Below are positions 24,165 to 35,146 of a stretch of DNA of 64,000 bases, piece by piece. The position numbers and the translations under genes are program-made. The notes beneath the pieces were generated by a model. The model ran no database searches and was not told the origin of the DNA. It saw only the letters and a list, made by a program, of their open reading frames with translations. The stretch is from Pectobacterium polonicum (lineage in GTDB: Bacteria > Pseudomonadota > Gammaproteobacteria > Enterobacterales > Enterobacteriaceae): assembly GCF_005497185.1 (NCBI RefSeq), contig NZ_RJTN01000022.1, forward strand, positions 1 to 64,000. The letters are read 5' to 3'. How positions within the stretch are numbered: position 1 is the stretch's first letter; every line of letters starts with the position of its first letter.

Positions 24165-24524
24165 ATGGGAAATATGGGTACCTCTGAATTACTCAAACAC
24201 ATTTATGACATTAATCTGTCTTATTTGTTACTGGCGCAACGCTTAATTAATGATGAAAAAGCTTCTGCGATGTTTCGTCTAGGAATCAATGACGAGATGG
24301 CAGATATCTTGATGCAATTGACTCTGCCGCAGATGGTGAAACTGGCAGAAACTAACCAACTGATATGCCATTTTCGTTTTAACGATCACAATACAATCAA
24401 AGTGTTGACTCAAGAATCGCGTGTGGATGATTTACAGCAAATTCATACGGGGATCTTGTTGTCGAGCCACTTATTACAACAGTTAACTTCGAAAGAAGAA
24501 AACCTGCCTAAGAAAAGGGCATAA
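24165..24524 (+). CDS. flhD: flagellar master regulator FlhD
   Basis: The 119-aa protein is almost collinear with E. coli Flh[32 protein letters not shown], and [20 protein letters not shown], then [13 protein letters not shown]. With FlhC it forms the FlhD4C2 activator of class II flagellar promoters, working with sigma-70 polymerase. Two in-frame starts are possible, ATG 24165 ([10 protein letters not shown]) and ATG 24174 (MGTSELL); GGGA before the second could serve it, and the shorter form fits E. coli better. It is followed by flhC with a 3-bp gap. Confidence 0.97.
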   Translation: MGNMGTSELLKHIYDINLSYLLLAQRLINDEKASAMFRLGINDEMADILMQLTLPQMVKLAETNQLICHFRFNDHNTIKVLTQESRVDDLQQIHTGILLSSHLLQQLTSKEENLPKKRA

Positions 24525-24527
24525 GTG

Positions 24528-25106
24528 ATGGCGGAGAAAAGTATTGTTCAGGAAGCGAAAGATATCCAGTTGGCGATGGAGCTCATTTCGCTTGGTGCTC
24601 GTTTACAGATGTTAGAAAGTGAGACTCAGTTAAGTCGCGGGCGTTTGATCAAGCTGTATAAAGAACTTAGAGGAAGCCCGCCACCAAAGGGAATGTTGCC
24701 TTTTTCAACGGATTGGTTTATGACCTGGGAACAGAATATTCATTCATCAATGTTCTACAACGCTTATAGCTTTTTAATTAAGAATGGGCAGTGTAGCGGT
24801 GTTGAAGCAGTCATTAAATCGTATCGATTGTACTTGGAACAGTGTGCACCTCAGAGTGATTCTCCTCTATTGGCATTGACTCGAGCTTGGACATTAGTCC
24901 GGTTTGTTGACAGCGGTATGCTGCAACTGTCGTCATGCAATTGCTGTAAAGGGATGTTTATTACTCACGCTCATCAGCCTAAAAACAGTTTTGTTTGTAG
25001 TTTGTGCCAACCGCCTTCCAGAGCGGTAAAAAGGCGTAAACTTTCGCAAAATCTTGCCGATATAATACCTCAACTGCTGGATGAACAGGTAAAACACGCA
25101 GTCTGA
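24528..25106 (+). CDS. flhC: flagellar master regulator FlhC
   Basis: The 192-aa protein matches FlhC, the zinc-bearing DNA-contacting partner of FlhD. Blocks are [35 protein letters not shown], and the zinc site [11 protein letters not shown] near residue 140 with CSLCQPP about twenty residues later (four cysteines). It lacks no family part. The ATG at 24528 is used; a GTG three bases earlier is in frame. It is translated just after flhD in one transcript and is followed by a clear terminator before motA. Confidence 0.97.
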   Translation: MAEKSIVQEAKDIQLAMELISLGARLQMLESETQLSRGRLIKLYKELRGSPPPKGMLPFSTDWFMTWEQNIHSSMFYNAYSFLIKNGQCSGVEAVIKSYRLYLEQCAPQSDSPLLALTRAWTLVRFVDSGMLQLSSCNCCKGMFITHAHQPKNSFVCSLCQPPSRAVKRRKLSQNLADIIPQLLDEQVKHAV

Positions 25107-25128
25107 GTCTGTAGCGCGATTTGTGAAT

Positions 25129-25165
25129 CTATCACTGTTGCTTGTGAAAGCAGTGATAGGTTTTT
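25129..25165 (+). terminator. rho-independent terminator after flhDC
   Basis: CTATCACTG (25129-25137) pairs perfectly with CAGTGATAG (25151-25159), then G and five T. It separates flhDC from the motAB-cheAW unit, so motA must have its own promoter in the remaining 76 bp, where I found no good sigma-28 match. Confidence 0.85.
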
Positions 25166-25241
25166 CCTCAAGAACGTCTTGGCTATGGCTCCGCAGTTTT
25201 ATCTCACCTTCCGCCCACCTTTTTTATTATAAGGATTTCTT

Positions 25242-26129
25242 GTGCTGGTTATATTGGGTTATATCGTAATTGTGGCCTCGATACTCGGCGGTTATCTCAT
25301 GGTCGGTGGGGCCTTGGGTGCGCTTTATCAGCCTTCGGAGTTACTGATTATTGGTGGTGCAGCGTTGGGCGCTTTCATTGTGGGCAACAATGGAAAGGCG
25401 ATAAAAGCAACATTGCGAGCGCTGCCTCTTTTGGTCAAAGGCTCCAAGTATAATAAAGCTTTGTATATGGATCTTATGGCCTTGCTCTTTCGTGTGATGG
25501 CCAAATCTCGTCAGCAAGGGATGCTTTCGCTTGAGTTTGATATTGATAATCCTCGCGAGAGCGAGATCTTCTCAAGCTATCCGAATATTCTTTCCGACAA
25601 CAACATTGTTGAGTTTATCACCGATTATTTGCGTTTGATGGTCAGTGGTAACATGAATGCGTTTGAGATTGAAACGTTGATGGACGAAGAGATCGAAACG
25701 ATTGAACATGAAAGTGAAGTACCTGCGAGCAGCCTGACAATGATGGGTGACGGCCTCCCAGCATTTGGTATTGTTGCAGCAGTTATGGGCGTTGTTCACT
25801 CATTAGCCTATGTTGACCGGCCTGCCGCTGAGTTAGGGATGATGATTGCCCATGCCATGGTGGGGACTTTTCTTGGTATCCTACTGGCTTACGGTTTCGT
25901 CTCTCCATTAGCAGCTTTACTGCGGCAGAAAAATGCAGAAAAAATCAAGGTATTGCAGTGTATTAAAGTGACTTTACTGTCGAGCCTTAATGGCTATGCA
26001 CCGCAAATTGCTGTGGAGTTTGGACGTAAAACGCTGTACTCAACGGAACGCCCTTCTTTTACAGAATTGGAAGAACATATTCGTCGTGTAAAATCGCCGA
26101 CCCAGCAAGCGTCGGATAGTAACGCATGA
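25242..26129 (+). CDS. motA: flagellar stator protein MotA, GTG start
   Basis: The 295-aa protein is an inner-membrane proton-channel stator subunit with four membrane spans (first [21 protein letters not shown]). The conserved cytoplasmic loop contains [20 protein letters not shown], which includes the rotor-contacting charged residues. The third and fourth spans include [19 protein letters not shown], which has the channel proline corresponding to E. coli Pro173, and [14 protein letters not shown] with Pro222. GTG 25242 has AAGGA 9 bp upstream, and E. coli motA also uses GTG. It overlaps motB by 4 bp (ATGA), giving coupled translation. Confidence 0.97.
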   Translation: MLVILGYIVIVASILGGYLMVGGALGALYQPSELLIIGGAALGAFIVGNNGKAIKATLRALPLLVKGSKYNKALYMDLMALLFRVMAKSRQQGMLSLEFDIDNPRESEIFSSYPNILSDNNIVEFITDYLRLMVSGNMNAFEIETLMDEEIETIEHESEVPASSLTMMGDGLPAFGIVAAVMGVVHSLAYVDRPAAELGMMIAHAMVGTFLGILLAYGFVSPLAALLRQKNAEKIKVLQCIKVTLLSSLNGYAPQIAVEFGRKTLYSTERPSFTELEEHIRRVKSPTQQASDSNA

Positions 26130-27178
26130 AACATCAGCATCCCATTATTCGCAAAAAGCGCAAATCTGGGCATGGGGGCCACCATGGTGGCTCTTGGAAG
26201 ATTGCCTACGCTGACTTTATGACAGCAATGATGGCATTGTTTCTGGTTATGTGGCTCATCGCCATCTCTACACCTATGCAGTTGGCCCAAATCGCGGAGT
26301 ATTTTCGTACCCCATTAAAGGTTGCATTAACTTCAGGTTCTAAATCAAGCGACAGCTCCAGCCCCATCCCTGGTGGGGGGAACGATCCAACTCAACAAGA
26401 TGGTGAAGTGAAAAAGGCCATCAAAACAGATAACATAGAAAAGAAACTGGATGAGGCACGACTGAATAAACTGCGAGAGCGCTTGGATCAGTTAATTGAG
26501 GCCGATCCCCGATTACGTGCACTCCGTCCACATTTGCTGATTGAGATGATTGAGGAAGGGTTACGTATTCAAATCATCGATAGCCAAAACCGTCCAATGT
26601 TTAAAACTGGGAGTGCGCAGGTTGAACCTTATATGCGGGATATTCTGCGTGCAATAGCCCCTATTTTGAATGACTTCCCTAATAAACTGAGTATTTCAGG
26701 CCATACCGATGATGTTCAGTATACGACAGGGGAACGCGGTTATAGCAACTGGGAATTATCTGCTGATCGCGCCAATGCATCACGACGAGAGCTTATTTTT
26801 GGTGGTTTGTCTGATGGAAAAGTTTTGCGCGTTGTGGGCATGGCTGCGACAATGAGCCTCAAACAGGCGACAAGCGGAAATGATGCAATTAATCGACGTA
26901 TCAGTCTCTTGGTACTGAGCAAACAAGCTCAGAAGGATATTGAAGAAGAAAATGCAGAAAGTTCTGCTGTAAATATAGACAAAGCAGAAAATTTACAAAA
27001 TATGGGGTTGGATAAGCCTAAACCTACCACGCCGACTGCCGAAAATAGTGATAACAATACGGGTGGAAGTGGTGAGGCATTGCCACAACCAACAAATGGA
27101 GTTCCTGCTCCAGAGCGTCAACAGCCAACTACTGCGTTGCCTGCTGCGCCGGATAGCCAGGCGACGCCTTCTCAATAA
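26126..27178 (+). CDS. motB: flagellar stator protein MotB with long C-terminal tail
   Basis: The 350-aa protein has a short cytoplasmic start, one membrane span with the proton-accepting aspartate ([19 protein letters not shown]), a plug segment after it, and the OmpA-like peptidoglycan-binding domain ([25 protein letters not shown]). Beyond residue 280 there is an extra, low-complexity tail rich in Pro, Thr and Gln that is about 40 residues longer than in E. coli MotB (308 aa). It assembles with MotA as a 5:2 stator. ATG 26126 overlaps the motA stop. Confidence 0.97.
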   Translation: MKHQHPIIRKKRKSGHGGHHGGSWKIAYADFMTAMMALFLVMWLIAISTPMQLAQIAEYFRTPLKVALTSGSKSSDSSSPIPGGGNDPTQQDGEVKKAIKTDNIEKKLDEARLNKLRERLDQLIEADPRLRALRPHLLIEMIEEGLRIQIIDSQNRPMFKTGSAQVEPYMRDILRAIAPILNDFPNKLSISGHTDDVQYTTGERGYSNWELSADRANASRRELIFGGLSDGKVLRVVGMAATMSLKQATSGNDAINRRISLLVLSKQAQKDIEEENAESSAVNIDKAENLQNMGLDKPKPTTPTAENSDNNTGGSGEALPQPTNGVPAPERQQPTTALPAAPDSQATPSQ

Positions 27179-27205
27179 GCCGCGATTCACAGCTGAGGTG
27201 ACCAC

Positions 27206-29215
27206 GTGAGCATGGACATGAGTGCTTTCTATCAAACTTTCTTTGATGAAGCAGATGAATTACTGGCAGATATGGAACAACATTTATTGTTGTTGGATCC
27301 TTCAGAGCCTGATACCGAACAATTAAATGCGATTTTCCGTGCAGCTCACTCCATAAAAGGAGGTGCAGGCACATTCGGTTTTAAAATTTTGCAGGAAACT
27401 ACGCACCTTTTAGAAAATCTACTCGATGGGGCAAGACGTAGTGAAATGCGTCTTAGCACTGATATCATTAACCTGTTTCTGGAAACAAAAGACATCATGC
27501 AGGATCAGTTGGACGCTTATAAAACCGCACAGGAGCCCAATGCTGAGAGCTTTGAGTATATCTGTCAGGCCTTGCGCCAGCTTGCTCTGGAGTCTAAAGC
27601 AGATGGTGAGGCAACCCAGCCTGACACATCGTCTACAACCCTACACTCTGTCAGCCCAACATCTAATGATGTAGGTAAAGGTGAAATGCGTATCGCATTA
27701 ACCGGCCTGAAATCCCAGGAAATACCTCAGATGCTGGAAGAACTTGGTAATCTGGGAACCGTTAAAGATCCTCACCAGACTGACACCAGCGTAGAAGTGA
27801 CATTAGTCACTTCTGAAAGTGAAGACGATATTAGCGCTGTACTGTGTTTTGTTCTTGAACCAGAGCAAATCAGTTTCAAGTCTGCCGTAGCCAGTCAACC
27901 CGTTGTCGCTGAAGTCGCAGAAACGTTAACTGTTGTTGAAGCACCCGTTGCGCCAATAGCACCGTCTGCGCCCGTTGCAGCGAAACCGCAATCTGCTCCG
28001 GAAAATGGAAAAAATAAAGCAAAAACCGGTGATACCAGCATCCGTGTAGCGGTTGAGAAAGTTGACCAACTTATCAACCTGGTTGGTGAGTTAGTGATTA
28101 CGCAATCGATGCTGGCACAGCGCTCAAGTGAGCTTGACCCTGTGGCGCACGGCGATCTGCTCAATAGCATGGGGCAATTGGAACGCAACGCCCGCGATCT
28201 GCAAGAGTCGGTTATGTCCATTCGTATGATGCCGATGGAATATGTATTTAGTCGTTTCCCTCGTTTGGTGCGTGATTTGGCTGCCAAGTTGGATAAGCAG
28301 GTCGAGTTAACGCTGATGGGGAGCTCGACTGAATTGGATAAGAGCTTGATCGAACGTATTATTGATCCTCTGACACACTTGGTGCGCAACAGCCTTGATC
28401 ACGGTATCGAGTCTCCAGATAAACGCGTTGCTGCCGGTAAGTCTGCCGTGGGTAACCTGACGCTTTCTGCGGAACATCAGGGCGGTAACATCTGCATTGA
28501 GGTTATCGACGATGGGGCTGGGCTTAACCGTGAAAGAATTCTTGCTAAAGCTCTGTCTCAAGGGTTGGCGGTGAGCGATGCAATGTCTGATGAAGAAGTG
28601 GGCATGTTGATTTTTGCTCCTGGCTTCTCCACAGCAGAGAAGGTCACTGACGTTTCTGGCCGAGGTGTCGGCATGGATGTCGTCAAGCGGAATATCCAGG
28701 AAATGGGCGGACATGTTGAAATCCACTTCCAGGCTGGAAAAGGTACAACGATAAGAATCTTGTTACCATTAACGTTGGCCATCCTTGATGGTATGTCCGT
28801 TAAAGTTAACAATGAAGTCTTTATCCTACCGCTTAACGCCGTGATGGAATCTTTGCAACCTCAGTCTGAAGACCTGTACCCGTTAGCGGGTGGTGAGCGT
28901 GTGCTACAAGTTCGTGGTGAATATTTACCTCTCGTTGAACTATTCCATATCTTTGATGTGGATGGTGCTAAAACGGATGCTACTCAGGGTATAGTCGTTA
29001 TTCTACAGAGTGCAGGTCGACGTTATGCCTTGTTGGTCGATCAGTTGATTGGGCAACATCAGGTCGTCGTCAAAAACTTGGAAAGTAATTATCGCAAGGT
29101 ACCAGGCGTTTCAGCCGCTACCATTCTTGGTGATGGTAGCGTTGCGCTGATTGTGGATGTTTCAGCGTTACAAGCGCTTAATCGTGAAAAGCGTGTGGTT
29201 GAAACTGCTGCTTAA
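27206..29215 (+). CDS. cheA: chemotaxis histidine kinase CheA, GTG start
   Basis: The 669-aa kinase has all five domains: P1 phosphotransfer with His48 in IFRAAHSIKGGAG, P2 CheY/CheB-binding (about 155-235) followed by an Ala/Pro-rich linker, P3 dimerisation (KVDQLINLVGELVITQ), P4 ATPase with N-box LVRNSLDHGIESP and G-boxes DDGAGLN and GRGVGMDVV, and P5 CheW-like (LPLTLAILDGM to the end). It autophosphorylates at the receptor array and passes phosphate to CheY and CheB. GTG 27206 matches the E. coli start (GTG-AGC-ATG). The internal Met that gives CheA-short in E. coli is also present (FLETKDIMQ). Confidence 0.97.
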   Translation: MSMDMSAFYQTFFDEADELLADMEQHLLLLDPSEPDTEQLNAIFRAAHSIKGGAGTFGFKILQETTHLLENLLDGARRSEMRLSTDIINLFLETKDIMQDQLDAYKTAQEPNAESFEYICQALRQLALESKADGEATQPDTSSTTLHSVSPTSNDVGKGEMRIALTGLKSQEIPQMLEELGNLGTVKDPHQTDTSVEVTLVTSESEDDISAVLCFVLEPEQISFKSAVASQPVVAEVAETLTVVEAPVAPIAPSAPVAAKPQSAPENGKNKAKTGDTSIRVAVEKVDQLINLVGELVITQSMLAQRSSELDPVAHGDLLNSMGQLERNARDLQESVMSIRMMPMEYVFSRFPRLVRDLAAKLDKQVELTLMGSSTELDKSLIERIIDPLTHLVRNSLDHGIESPDKRVAAGKSAVGNLTLSAEHQGGNICIEVIDDGAGLNRERILAKALSQGLAVSDAMSDEEVGMLIFAPGFSTAEKVTDVSGRGVGMDVVKRNIQEMGGHVEIHFQAGKGTTIRILLPLTLAILDGMSVKVNNEVFILPLNAVMESLQPQSEDLYPLAGGERVLQVRGEYLPLVELFHIFDVDGAKTDATQGIVVILQSAGRRYALLVDQLIGQHQVVVKNLESNYRKVPGVSAATILGDGSVALIVDVSALQALNREKRVVETAA

Positions 29216-29246
29216 TAAAACAGATCGTTAATAAAGGGTGGAAAAC

Positions 29247-29744
29247 ATGACTGGACTTGCAAGCGTCACCAAATTAACTGGCGAAACCGTAGGACAGGAA
29301 TTCCTGATTTTTACGCTGGGTGACGAAGAGTACGGCGTTGATATTTTAAAAGTACAAGAAATTCGCGGTTATGACCAGGTAACGCGTATTGCCAACACGC
29401 CTTCTTTCATTAAGGGTGTGACCAATTTACGTGGTGTTATTGTCCCTATCGTTGACTTGCGCATTAAATTTGCCAAGCAAGATGTTGAATATGATGACAA
29501 CACGGTTGTTATTGTTCTGAACCTTGGGCAGCGTGTTGTTGGTATCGTTGTAGATGGTGTGTCCGATGTATTGTCATTGACTGCGGACCAAATTCGACCT
29601 GCACCAGAGTTTGCCGTAACACTGTCAACAGAGTACCTGACTGGGTTGGGTTCTCTGGGTGAGAGAATGCTGATTTTGGTTGATATTGAAAAACTGTTGA
29701 GCAGCGAAGAAATGGCTCTGGTTGATAGTGTATTGAAAGTCTAA
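29247..29744 (+). CDS. cheW: chemotaxis coupling protein CheW
   Basis: The 165-aa adaptor links receptors to CheA P5. It is nearly identical to E. coli Che[53 protein letters not shown] and [18 protein letters not shown]. The ATG at 29247 is preferred, with AAAGGGTGG about 8 bp upstream; an in-frame GTG at 29238 would add three residues. It follows cheA by 31 bp in the same transcript and precedes a strong intercistronic hairpin. Confidence 0.97.
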   Translation: MTGLASVTKLTGETVGQEFLIFTLGDEEYGVDILKVQEIRGYDQVTRIANTPSFIKGVTNLRGVIVPIVDLRIKFAKQDVEYDDNTVVIVLNLGQRVVGIVVDGVSDVLSLTADQIRPAPEFAVTLSTEYLTGLGSLGERMLILVDIEKLLSSEEMALVDSVLKV

Positions 29745-29758
29745 TTCATCGGCCTTCA

Positions 29759-29778
29759 GGGGCTACGAAAGTGGCCCC
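29759..29778 (+). other. strong GAAA-loop hairpin between cheW and tsr
   Basis: GGGGCTAC and GTGGCCCC form an 8-bp stem (one T-G wobble) closed by a GAAA tetraloop, 15 bp after cheW. The sequence after it is GAAAACCTCC, not T-rich. It is therefore more likely an RNA-stability or processing element that sets cheW/tsr ratios than a terminator. Confidence 0.65.
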
Positions 29779-29879
29779 GAAAACCTCCCTTAGCCATATC
29801 CTTGTCAGTTCAGAAATTCGTAAAGATATCCAGAATAATGCCGATATTACCGGTGGTTGGTCTACTCAAAAGGCGTTGT

Positions 29880-31565
29880 ATGTTTAACCGTATAAAAGTT
29901 GTCACAGGTTTGATGCTTGTGCTGGTGTTGTTTGGAGCCCTTCAGCTTATTTCTGGTGGTTTATTTTTTAGTGCATTAAAAAATGATAAGGATATCTTCA
30001 GCTCAACGCAGGTTATTAACCAGAAGCGTTCTGAACTGGATTCAGCATGGTCATATTTATTACAGACCCGCAATACACTTAACCGTGCAGGCACGCGTTT
30101 TGCTCTTGATGCCAGCGGTACGGGCACGGGCACAGGGGGAAAAGAGCTTTTGGCTTCTGCTCAAAAGCAACTGTCTGTAGCAAACGATTTTTTCTCACGG
30201 TATGAGAAAGTGCCGCAGGATTCACGTCAGGATGAAAGCGTTGCTCGGGGCGTAAAAGAGAATTATGTGGCTTTGAATAGTGCGTTGATTGAATTAATTC
30301 AGTTCTTGAACGCAGGGGAATTTAAGAAATTTATTGATCAGCCGACACAGCGTTTTCAGGATAACTTTGAAAAAGCGTATTACACCTATAAAGCTGAAAG
30401 CGACAAACTTTATCAGGCTGGCATAACTAAAAATGATGAAGCTTACGATTCGGCACTTTGGATACTTGGTTTCATTACCGTGTTGGTTTTTGCGTTAGCC
30501 TTGATTTCCTGGATTGGTATTCAACAATTATTAATGAGGCCGCTAAATAATATTGTTGAACATATTCGTCATATCGCTAAAGGTGATTTGACAAAGACGA
30601 CCAATTTTCATAGCAGTAATGAAATGGGCATTCTTGCTGACAGCATTCGTCATATGCAAAGCGAGTTTGTTTCAACGGTGAGTGCAGTCCGACAAGGTGC
30701 CGATGCTATCTATACTGGCGCGACGGAAATTAGTGCCGGGAATAACGATCTTTCCTCACGTACAGAACAACAGGCGGCTTCGTTAGAAGAAACGGCTGCC
30801 AGCATGGAACAACTGACGGCAACGGTTAAACAGAATGCGGAAAATGCCCGCCAAGCTAGCCAGTTGGCACTAAGTGCGTCAGAGACTGCTCAGAAGGGGG
30901 GCAAAGTTGTCGATAATGTCGTCAAAACCATGCACAATATTGCTGGAAGTTCGCAAAAAATTGCCGATATTACTAGTGTGATTGATGGTATCGCTTTCCA
31001 AACCAATATCCTTGCGCTGAATGCGGCGGTTGAAGCGGCCAGAGCCGGGGAGCAGGGACGTGGGTTTGCGGTTGTTGCTGGGGAAGTTCGCAATTTGGCA
31101 CAACGTAGTGCTCAGGCTGCGAAAGAAATCAAAAGCCTGATTGAAGATTCAGTCAACCGAGTCGATGAAGGCTCTGTACTGGTTGAAAGTGCGGGCGAGA
31201 CGATGGGAGAAATCGTCAGTGCGGTCACACGTGTAACAGATATTATGGGCGAAATTGCCTCGGCCTCTGATGAGCAAAGTAAAGGCATCGATCAGGTTGG
31301 CCAGGCTGTTACTGAAATGGACCGCGTAACGCAACAGAACGCCTCTTTGGTTGAAGAGTCTGCTGCTGCTGCGGTTGCTTTGGAAGAGCAGGTTAAAGTG
31401 CTAAACCAAGCCGTTGCTGTATTCCGGCTGTCTGAGGATACGGGTTCGTTTAGAAGAACAACGCCAGCAGCAACCGGACAAAAGCCTGTATTGTTGGCTC
31501 CATCAGCAAATGGCGGTAAGAAAGTGAAAGAAGGTTCTTCCAATGATAATTGGGAAACGTTCTGA
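29880..31565 (+). CDS. tsr: serine-type chemoreceptor (Tsr homologue)
   Basis: The 561-aa receptor resembles E. coli Tsr throughout: start [19 protein letters not shown] and first span, then [18 protein letters not shown]-like sequence containing the serine-binding arginine and asparagine. A second span ([19 protein letters not shown]), HAMP, methylation helices and the conserved tip [20 protein letters not shown] follow, and it ends NWETF for CheR/CheB docking. Compared with Tsr it has a short GTGTGTGG insert in the periplasmic domain. The ATG at 29880 is the true start; an in-frame TTG at 29802 would add an unlikely 26-residue extension. It is placed where E. coli has tar/tap in the same operon. 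Confidence 0.93.
   Translation: MFNRIKVVTGLMLVLVLFGALQLISGGLFFSALKNDKDIFSSTQVINQKRSELDSAWSYLLQTRNTLNRAGTRFALDASGTGTGTGGKELLASAQKQLSVANDFFSRYEKVPQDSRQDESVARGVKENYVALNSALIELIQFLNAGEFKKFIDQPTQRFQDNFEKAYYTYKAESDKLYQAGITKNDEAYDSALWILGFITVLVFALALISWIGIQQLLMRPLNNIVEHIRHIAKGDLTKTTNFHSSNEMGILADSIRHMQSEFVSTVSAVRQGADAIYTGATEISAGNNDLSSRTEQQAASLEETAASMEQLTATVKQNAENARQASQLALSASETAQKGGKVVDNVVKTMHNIAGSSQKIADITSVIDGIAFQTNILALNAAVEAARAGEQGRGFAVVAGEVRNLAQRSAQAAKEIKSLIEDSVNRVDEGSVLVESAGETMGEIVSAVTRVTDIMGEIASASDEQSKGIDQVGQAVTEMDRVTQQNASLVEESAAAAVALEEQVKVLNQAVAVFRLSEDTGSFRRTTPAATGQKPVLLAPSANGGKKVKEGSSNDNWETF
30117..30143 (+). repeat. short hexanucleotide repeat inside the tsr periplasmic domain
   Basis: The codons GGT ACG GGC ACG GGC ACA GGG GGA encode GTGTGTGG by nearly identical 6-bp units. 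The insert lies in the ligand domain just after the serine-site helix, and E. coli Tsr lacks it. It could expand or contract by slippage. Confidence 0.6.
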
Positions 31566-32074
31566 TAAAAACCTTGGTATAGCGGCTATAAGTAAGCCCA
31601 ATATGTAAAGCTTCTAGTGAGCTAACGCCCAGCCGCTTGCGTGTCGGTGGCTGGGTGATTGTTTATTTAAAAAGATAAGCGTGAGCGTCACTTATCTGTG
31701 TACGTTTACTGTTTACGGTGATACAGCACTTGGTGCTTTGAAGCAGGGTAATTCATGGTATTGTTCAATCTGTAACTTATGTTATGGATATGATGGGGTG
31801 ACGTTGACTTTGGTATAAAAGCCAGAGGCAAAGCAAGCAGGTAGCACAGCTGTGACGAGAGGGACAATGCCACCCGACAGCATGTGGCTTTGGTAGAACA
31901 GACACGCTGAGCGTTCTGCTTTCAGAACTTGCGGAGTGTATTACCAATACAGTGTCAATTTTAATCGTAATGCGATGAGCAATTGACGAATGACAATAAA
32001 AACCTGCGTTAGCTGTAAAGGAAAGTTCAGATTGAAAAACACCATAGCAAAACACACTATTCGAGCGGTTTGAT
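31566..32074. other. 509-bp gap between tsr and cheR
   Basis: No gene was found in this stretch; a 126-codon minus-strand frame covering its right end lacks any recognisable domain or start site. It holds a terminator-like hairpin (31628-31655) and a second hairpin with GATAAG/CTTATC arms near 31674-31697. E. coli has tar/tap here, so the gap may mark a lost receptor gene, and cheRBYZ probably has a separate promoter within it. Confidence 0.5.
31628..31655 (+). terminator. hairpin terminator after tsr
   Basis: CCCAGCC (31628-31634) and GGCTGGG (31649-31655) form a 7-bp GC-rich stem, followed by TGATTGTTTATTT. It is probably the end of the motAB-cheAW-tsr transcript. Confidence 0.65.
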
Positions 32075-32947
32075 ATGAAAAGTATACCATCGCAAAATCG
32101 CCCCGAATCTGCGTCTATTCTGACGCAGATGGTTGATCGGTTGCCGCTGTCGGACACACATTTTCGACGGATCAGCCAATTAATATATCAGCGTGCTGGA
32201 ATTGTCTTGGCCGATCACAAACGTGAAATGGTTTATAACCGTTTGGTTAGACGTCTCCGTTTACTTGGAATCAATGATTTTGGCCAGTATTTAGCGCTCT
32301 TGGAGTCAGATCCTAACAGCGCGGAATGGCAGGCTTTCGTTAATGCGTTAACGACTAACCTGACGGCATTTTTTCGCGAAGCTCACCATTTTCCTATATT
32401 GGCAGAACATGCCAGAAAACGCCCCAATGGCTATACGATTTGGAGTACAGCGGCTTCCACGGGAGAAGAACCTTATTCATTGGCGATGACACTTGCTGAA
32501 GTCTTAGGTAATAAAGCGAGTGGATGTCAGGTGTGGGCCAGTGATATTGATACTCAAGTGTTAGAAAAGGCAACTGCTGGTATCTACCGTCAGGAAGAAT
32601 TACGTTCTCTTTCTCCACAGCAGCTACAGAAGTTTTTTTTACGCGGTACCGGGCCGCATAGTGGTTTAGTTCGTGTTCGCCCGGAACTTGCGTCTATGGT
32701 GCATTTCCAACAACTCAATCTGCTCGCCCCCGATTGGTCTGTCCCTGCACCATTCGATGCTATTTTTTGTCGCAATGTAATGATTTATTTCGATAAAGAA
32801 ACCCAAGAGCGTATTCTCCGTCGATTCGTCCCGATGCTCAAACCGGGTGGATTGTTATTTGCTGGACATTCAGAGAATTTCAGCCAGATTAGTCGAGAAT
32901 TCTATTTGCGTGGGCAAACTGTATATGGACTGGCTAAGGAAAGATAA
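32075..32947 (+). CDS. cheR: chemoreceptor methyltransferase CheR
   Basis: The 290-aa enzyme transfers methyl groups from SAM to receptor glutamates. The N-terminal helical domain ([21 protein letters not shown]) is followed by the SAM-binding domain: [30 protein letters not shown] and [19 protein letters not shown], where the CRNVMIYF motif is characteristic. The beta-subdomain that docks on NWETF tails is present, and both receptors in this window carry that tail. It overlaps cheB by one base (TAATG). It sits 509 bp from tsr, so probably heads the cheRBYZ unit. Confidence 0.96.
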   Translation: MKSIPSQNRPESASILTQMVDRLPLSDTHFRRISQLIYQRAGIVLADHKREMVYNRLVRRLRLLGINDFGQYLALLESDPNSAEWQAFVNALTTNLTAFFREAHHFPILAEHARKRPNGYTIWSTAASTGEEPYSLAMTLAEVLGNKASGCQVWASDIDTQVLEKATAGIYRQEELRSLSPQQLQKFFLRGTGPHSGLVRVRPELASMVHFQQLNLLAPDWSVPAPFDAIFCRNVMIYFDKETQERILRRFVPMLKPGGLLFAGHSENFSQISREFYLRGQTVYGLAKER

Positions 32948-33999
32948 TGAGCAAAATAAGAGTATTATGCGTTGATGATTCTGCCCTAATGCGCCAGATC
33001 ATGACTGAAATAATTAATAGCCATCCTGACATGGAAGTTGTTGCGACTGCGCCAGATCCATTAGTTGCTCGTGATTTGATTAAAAAATTCAATCCTCAGG
33101 TATTAACGTTGGATGTTGAAATGCCGCGCATGGATGGGCTGGATTTTCTTGAAAAACTTATGCGTCTGCGTCCGATGCCTGTTGTAATGGTGTCGTCGCT
33201 GACGGGAAAGGGTTCAGAAATTACGCTTCGCGCATTGGAACTTGGTGCTATTGATTTCGTCACCAAACCGCAACTGGGTATCCGCGAAGGGATGCTTGCA
33301 TACAGTGAACTGATTGCGGAAAAAATTCGTATGGCAGCGAAAGCGCGTTTGCCGCAACGTAGCACAGTAGCAGAGCCGACAAAAATTATTCAGCACATGC
33401 CACTGCTCAGTAGTGAGAAGCTGATCGCGATTGGTGCATCCACGGGGGGAACAGAAGCGATACGGCATGTATTACAGCCTCTGCCACCAACAAGCCCTGC
33501 GCTATTGATTACACAACATATGCCCCCTGGTTTTACGAAGTCTTTTGCCGAGCGTTTAAACAAGCTATGCCAGATTACGGTGAAAGAAGCAGAAGACGGG
33601 GAACGTGTGCTTCCTGGTCATGCATACATCGCTCCAGGGGCTCGCCATCTTGAATTGGCTCGTAGTGGGGCAAATTATCAAGTACGTTTAAATGATGGAC
33701 CTCCAGTTAATCGGCATCGTCCATCAGTTGATGTGTTATTCCGTTCGGTTGCGCAATATGCCGGGCGAAATGCTGTAGGGGTAATCCTTACTGGAATGGG
33801 GAATGATGGGGCGGCCGGCATGCTGGAGCTCCATCAGGCTGGTGCTTATACGCTGGCCCAAAATGAAGCAAGTTGTGTGGTTTTCGGGATGCCACGCGAA
33901 GCGATTGCGATGGGTGGTGTCGATGAAGTGGTGGATTTGCACCAGGTGAGCCAGCGAATGTTGGCACAAATCTCTGCCGGACAGGCATTACGTATATAA
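32947..33999 (+). CDS. cheB: chemoreceptor methylesterase/response regulator CheB
   Basis: The 350-aa protein has a receiver domain with phospho-acceptor Asp in [16 protein letters not shown] (about residue 56) and a C-terminal esterase domain. The catalytic triad is visible as Ser in [10 protein letters not shown], His in ITQHMPPGF and Asp in [12 protein letters not shown]. When phosphorylated by CheA it removes receptor methyl groups and so drives adaptation against CheR. The one-base overlap with cheR and the 38-bp gap to cheY place it in the middle of a four-gene unit. Confidence 0.97.
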   Translation: MSKIRVLCVDDSALMRQIMTEIINSHPDMEVVATAPDPLVARDLIKKFNPQVLTLDVEMPRMDGLDFLEKLMRLRPMPVVMVSSLTGKGSEITLRALELGAIDFVTKPQLGIREGMLAYSELIAEKIRMAAKARLPQRSTVAEPTKIIQHMPLLSSEKLIAIGASTGGTEAIRHVLQPLPPTSPALLITQHMPPGFTKSFAERLNKLCQITVKEAEDGERVLPGHAYIAPGARHLELARSGANYQVRLNDGPPVNRHRPSVDVLFRSVAQYAGRNAVGVILTGMGNDGAAGMLELHQAGAYTLAQNEASCVVFGMPREAIAMGGVDEVVDLHQVSQRMLAQISAGQALRI

Positions 34000-34013
34000 G
34001 CAGCTCTCGGTGA

Positions 34014-34427
<414 letters not shown>

Positions 34428-34436
34428 GGGGATCTT

Positions 34437-35081
34437 ATGACGCCACATATGCCGTCAGTTAACGACACAGCTTCAGCAACCGAGATCATTTCGCGTATTG
34501 GCCAATTGACTCGTATGCTGCGTGACAGTTTGAAAGAACTGGGTCTGGATAATGCGATAGCAGAAGCAGCAGAGGCCATTCCTGATGCCCGCGATCGTCT
34601 TGACTATGTTGTCCAGATGACCGCGCAAGCGGCGGAGCGAGCACTGAACTGTGTCGAAGCTGCGCAACCACGCCAGAACCAGCTCGAGTCAGGCGCAAAA
34701 TCCCTGAAGGTTCGTTGGGATGAATGGTTTGAAAATCCAATCGAACTTGCAGATGCGCGCGAATTAGTGACGGATACGCGTAGCTATCTTGAAGATGTGC
34801 CACAACATACCTCATTTACCAACGCCCAACTGTTGGAAATTATGATGGCGCAAGATTTCCAGGACCTTACTGGCCAGGTAATCAAGCGTATGATGGATGT
34901 TGTTCAGGAGATCGAAAAACAATTGCTGATGGTATTGCTGGAAAATATCCCAGAAAAACCTGATGCACCTAAGCGTGCCAATGATGGTCTTCTGAATGGA
35001 CCCCAATTGGACAAAGGTGCAGCAGGTATTGTAGCCAATCAGGATCAGGTTGATGATCTTCTGGATAGTCTCGGGTTCTAA
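34437..35081 (+). CDS. cheZ: CheY-P phosphatase CheZ
   Basis: The 214-aa four-helix protein removes phosphate from CheY. The catalytic region is [19 protein letters not shown], whose Asp and Gln correspond to E. coli Asp143 and Gln147. The extreme C-terminus DDLLDSLGF is the CheY-tethering peptide. CheZ is typical of gamma- and beta-proteobacteria. The last gene of the cheRBYZ unit, it ends directly before an intrinsic terminator. Confidence 0.97.
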   Translation: MTPHMPSVNDTASATEIISRIGQLTRMLRDSLKELGLDNAIAEAAEAIPDARDRLDYVVQMTAQAAERALNCVEAAQPRQNQLESGAKSLKVRWDEWFENPIELADARELVTDTRSYLEDVPQHTSFTNAQLLEIMMAQDFQDLTGQVIKRMMDVVQEIEKQLLMVLLENIPEKPDAPKRANDGLLNGPQLDKGAAGIVANQDQVDDLLDSLGF

Positions 35082-35097
35082 TGAGCCTTGCTTTAAG

Positions 35098-35119
35098 AAA
35101 AGGAATCATTTCCTTTTTT
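35098..35119 (+). terminator. rho-independent terminator after cheZ
   Basis: AAAAGGAA (35098-35105), loop TCAT, then TTCCTTTTTT forms an AT-rich stem running into a T-tract. It closes the cheRBYZ transcript ahead of the flhBAE promoter region. Confidence 0.75.
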
Positions 35120-35146
35120 GAAAGGCTAGAGTGCCGTTGTTCCGGT

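Noticed and set aside
25107-25241. sigma-28 promoter for motA
   Set aside because: The best candidate (TCAAGAAC-N11-GGCTCCGC) fails in the -10 box.
29802-29879. N-terminal 26-residue extension of the Tsr homologue from TTG
   Set aside because: E. coli Tsr begins at the position equal to ATG 29880, and the extension carries no signal or similarity.
31777-32157. 126-codon minus-strand frame upstream of and overlapping cheR
   Set aside because: It overlaps the start of cheR, has an odd Ser/Cys-rich composition without domain and lacks a good start signal; it looks like a chance frame.
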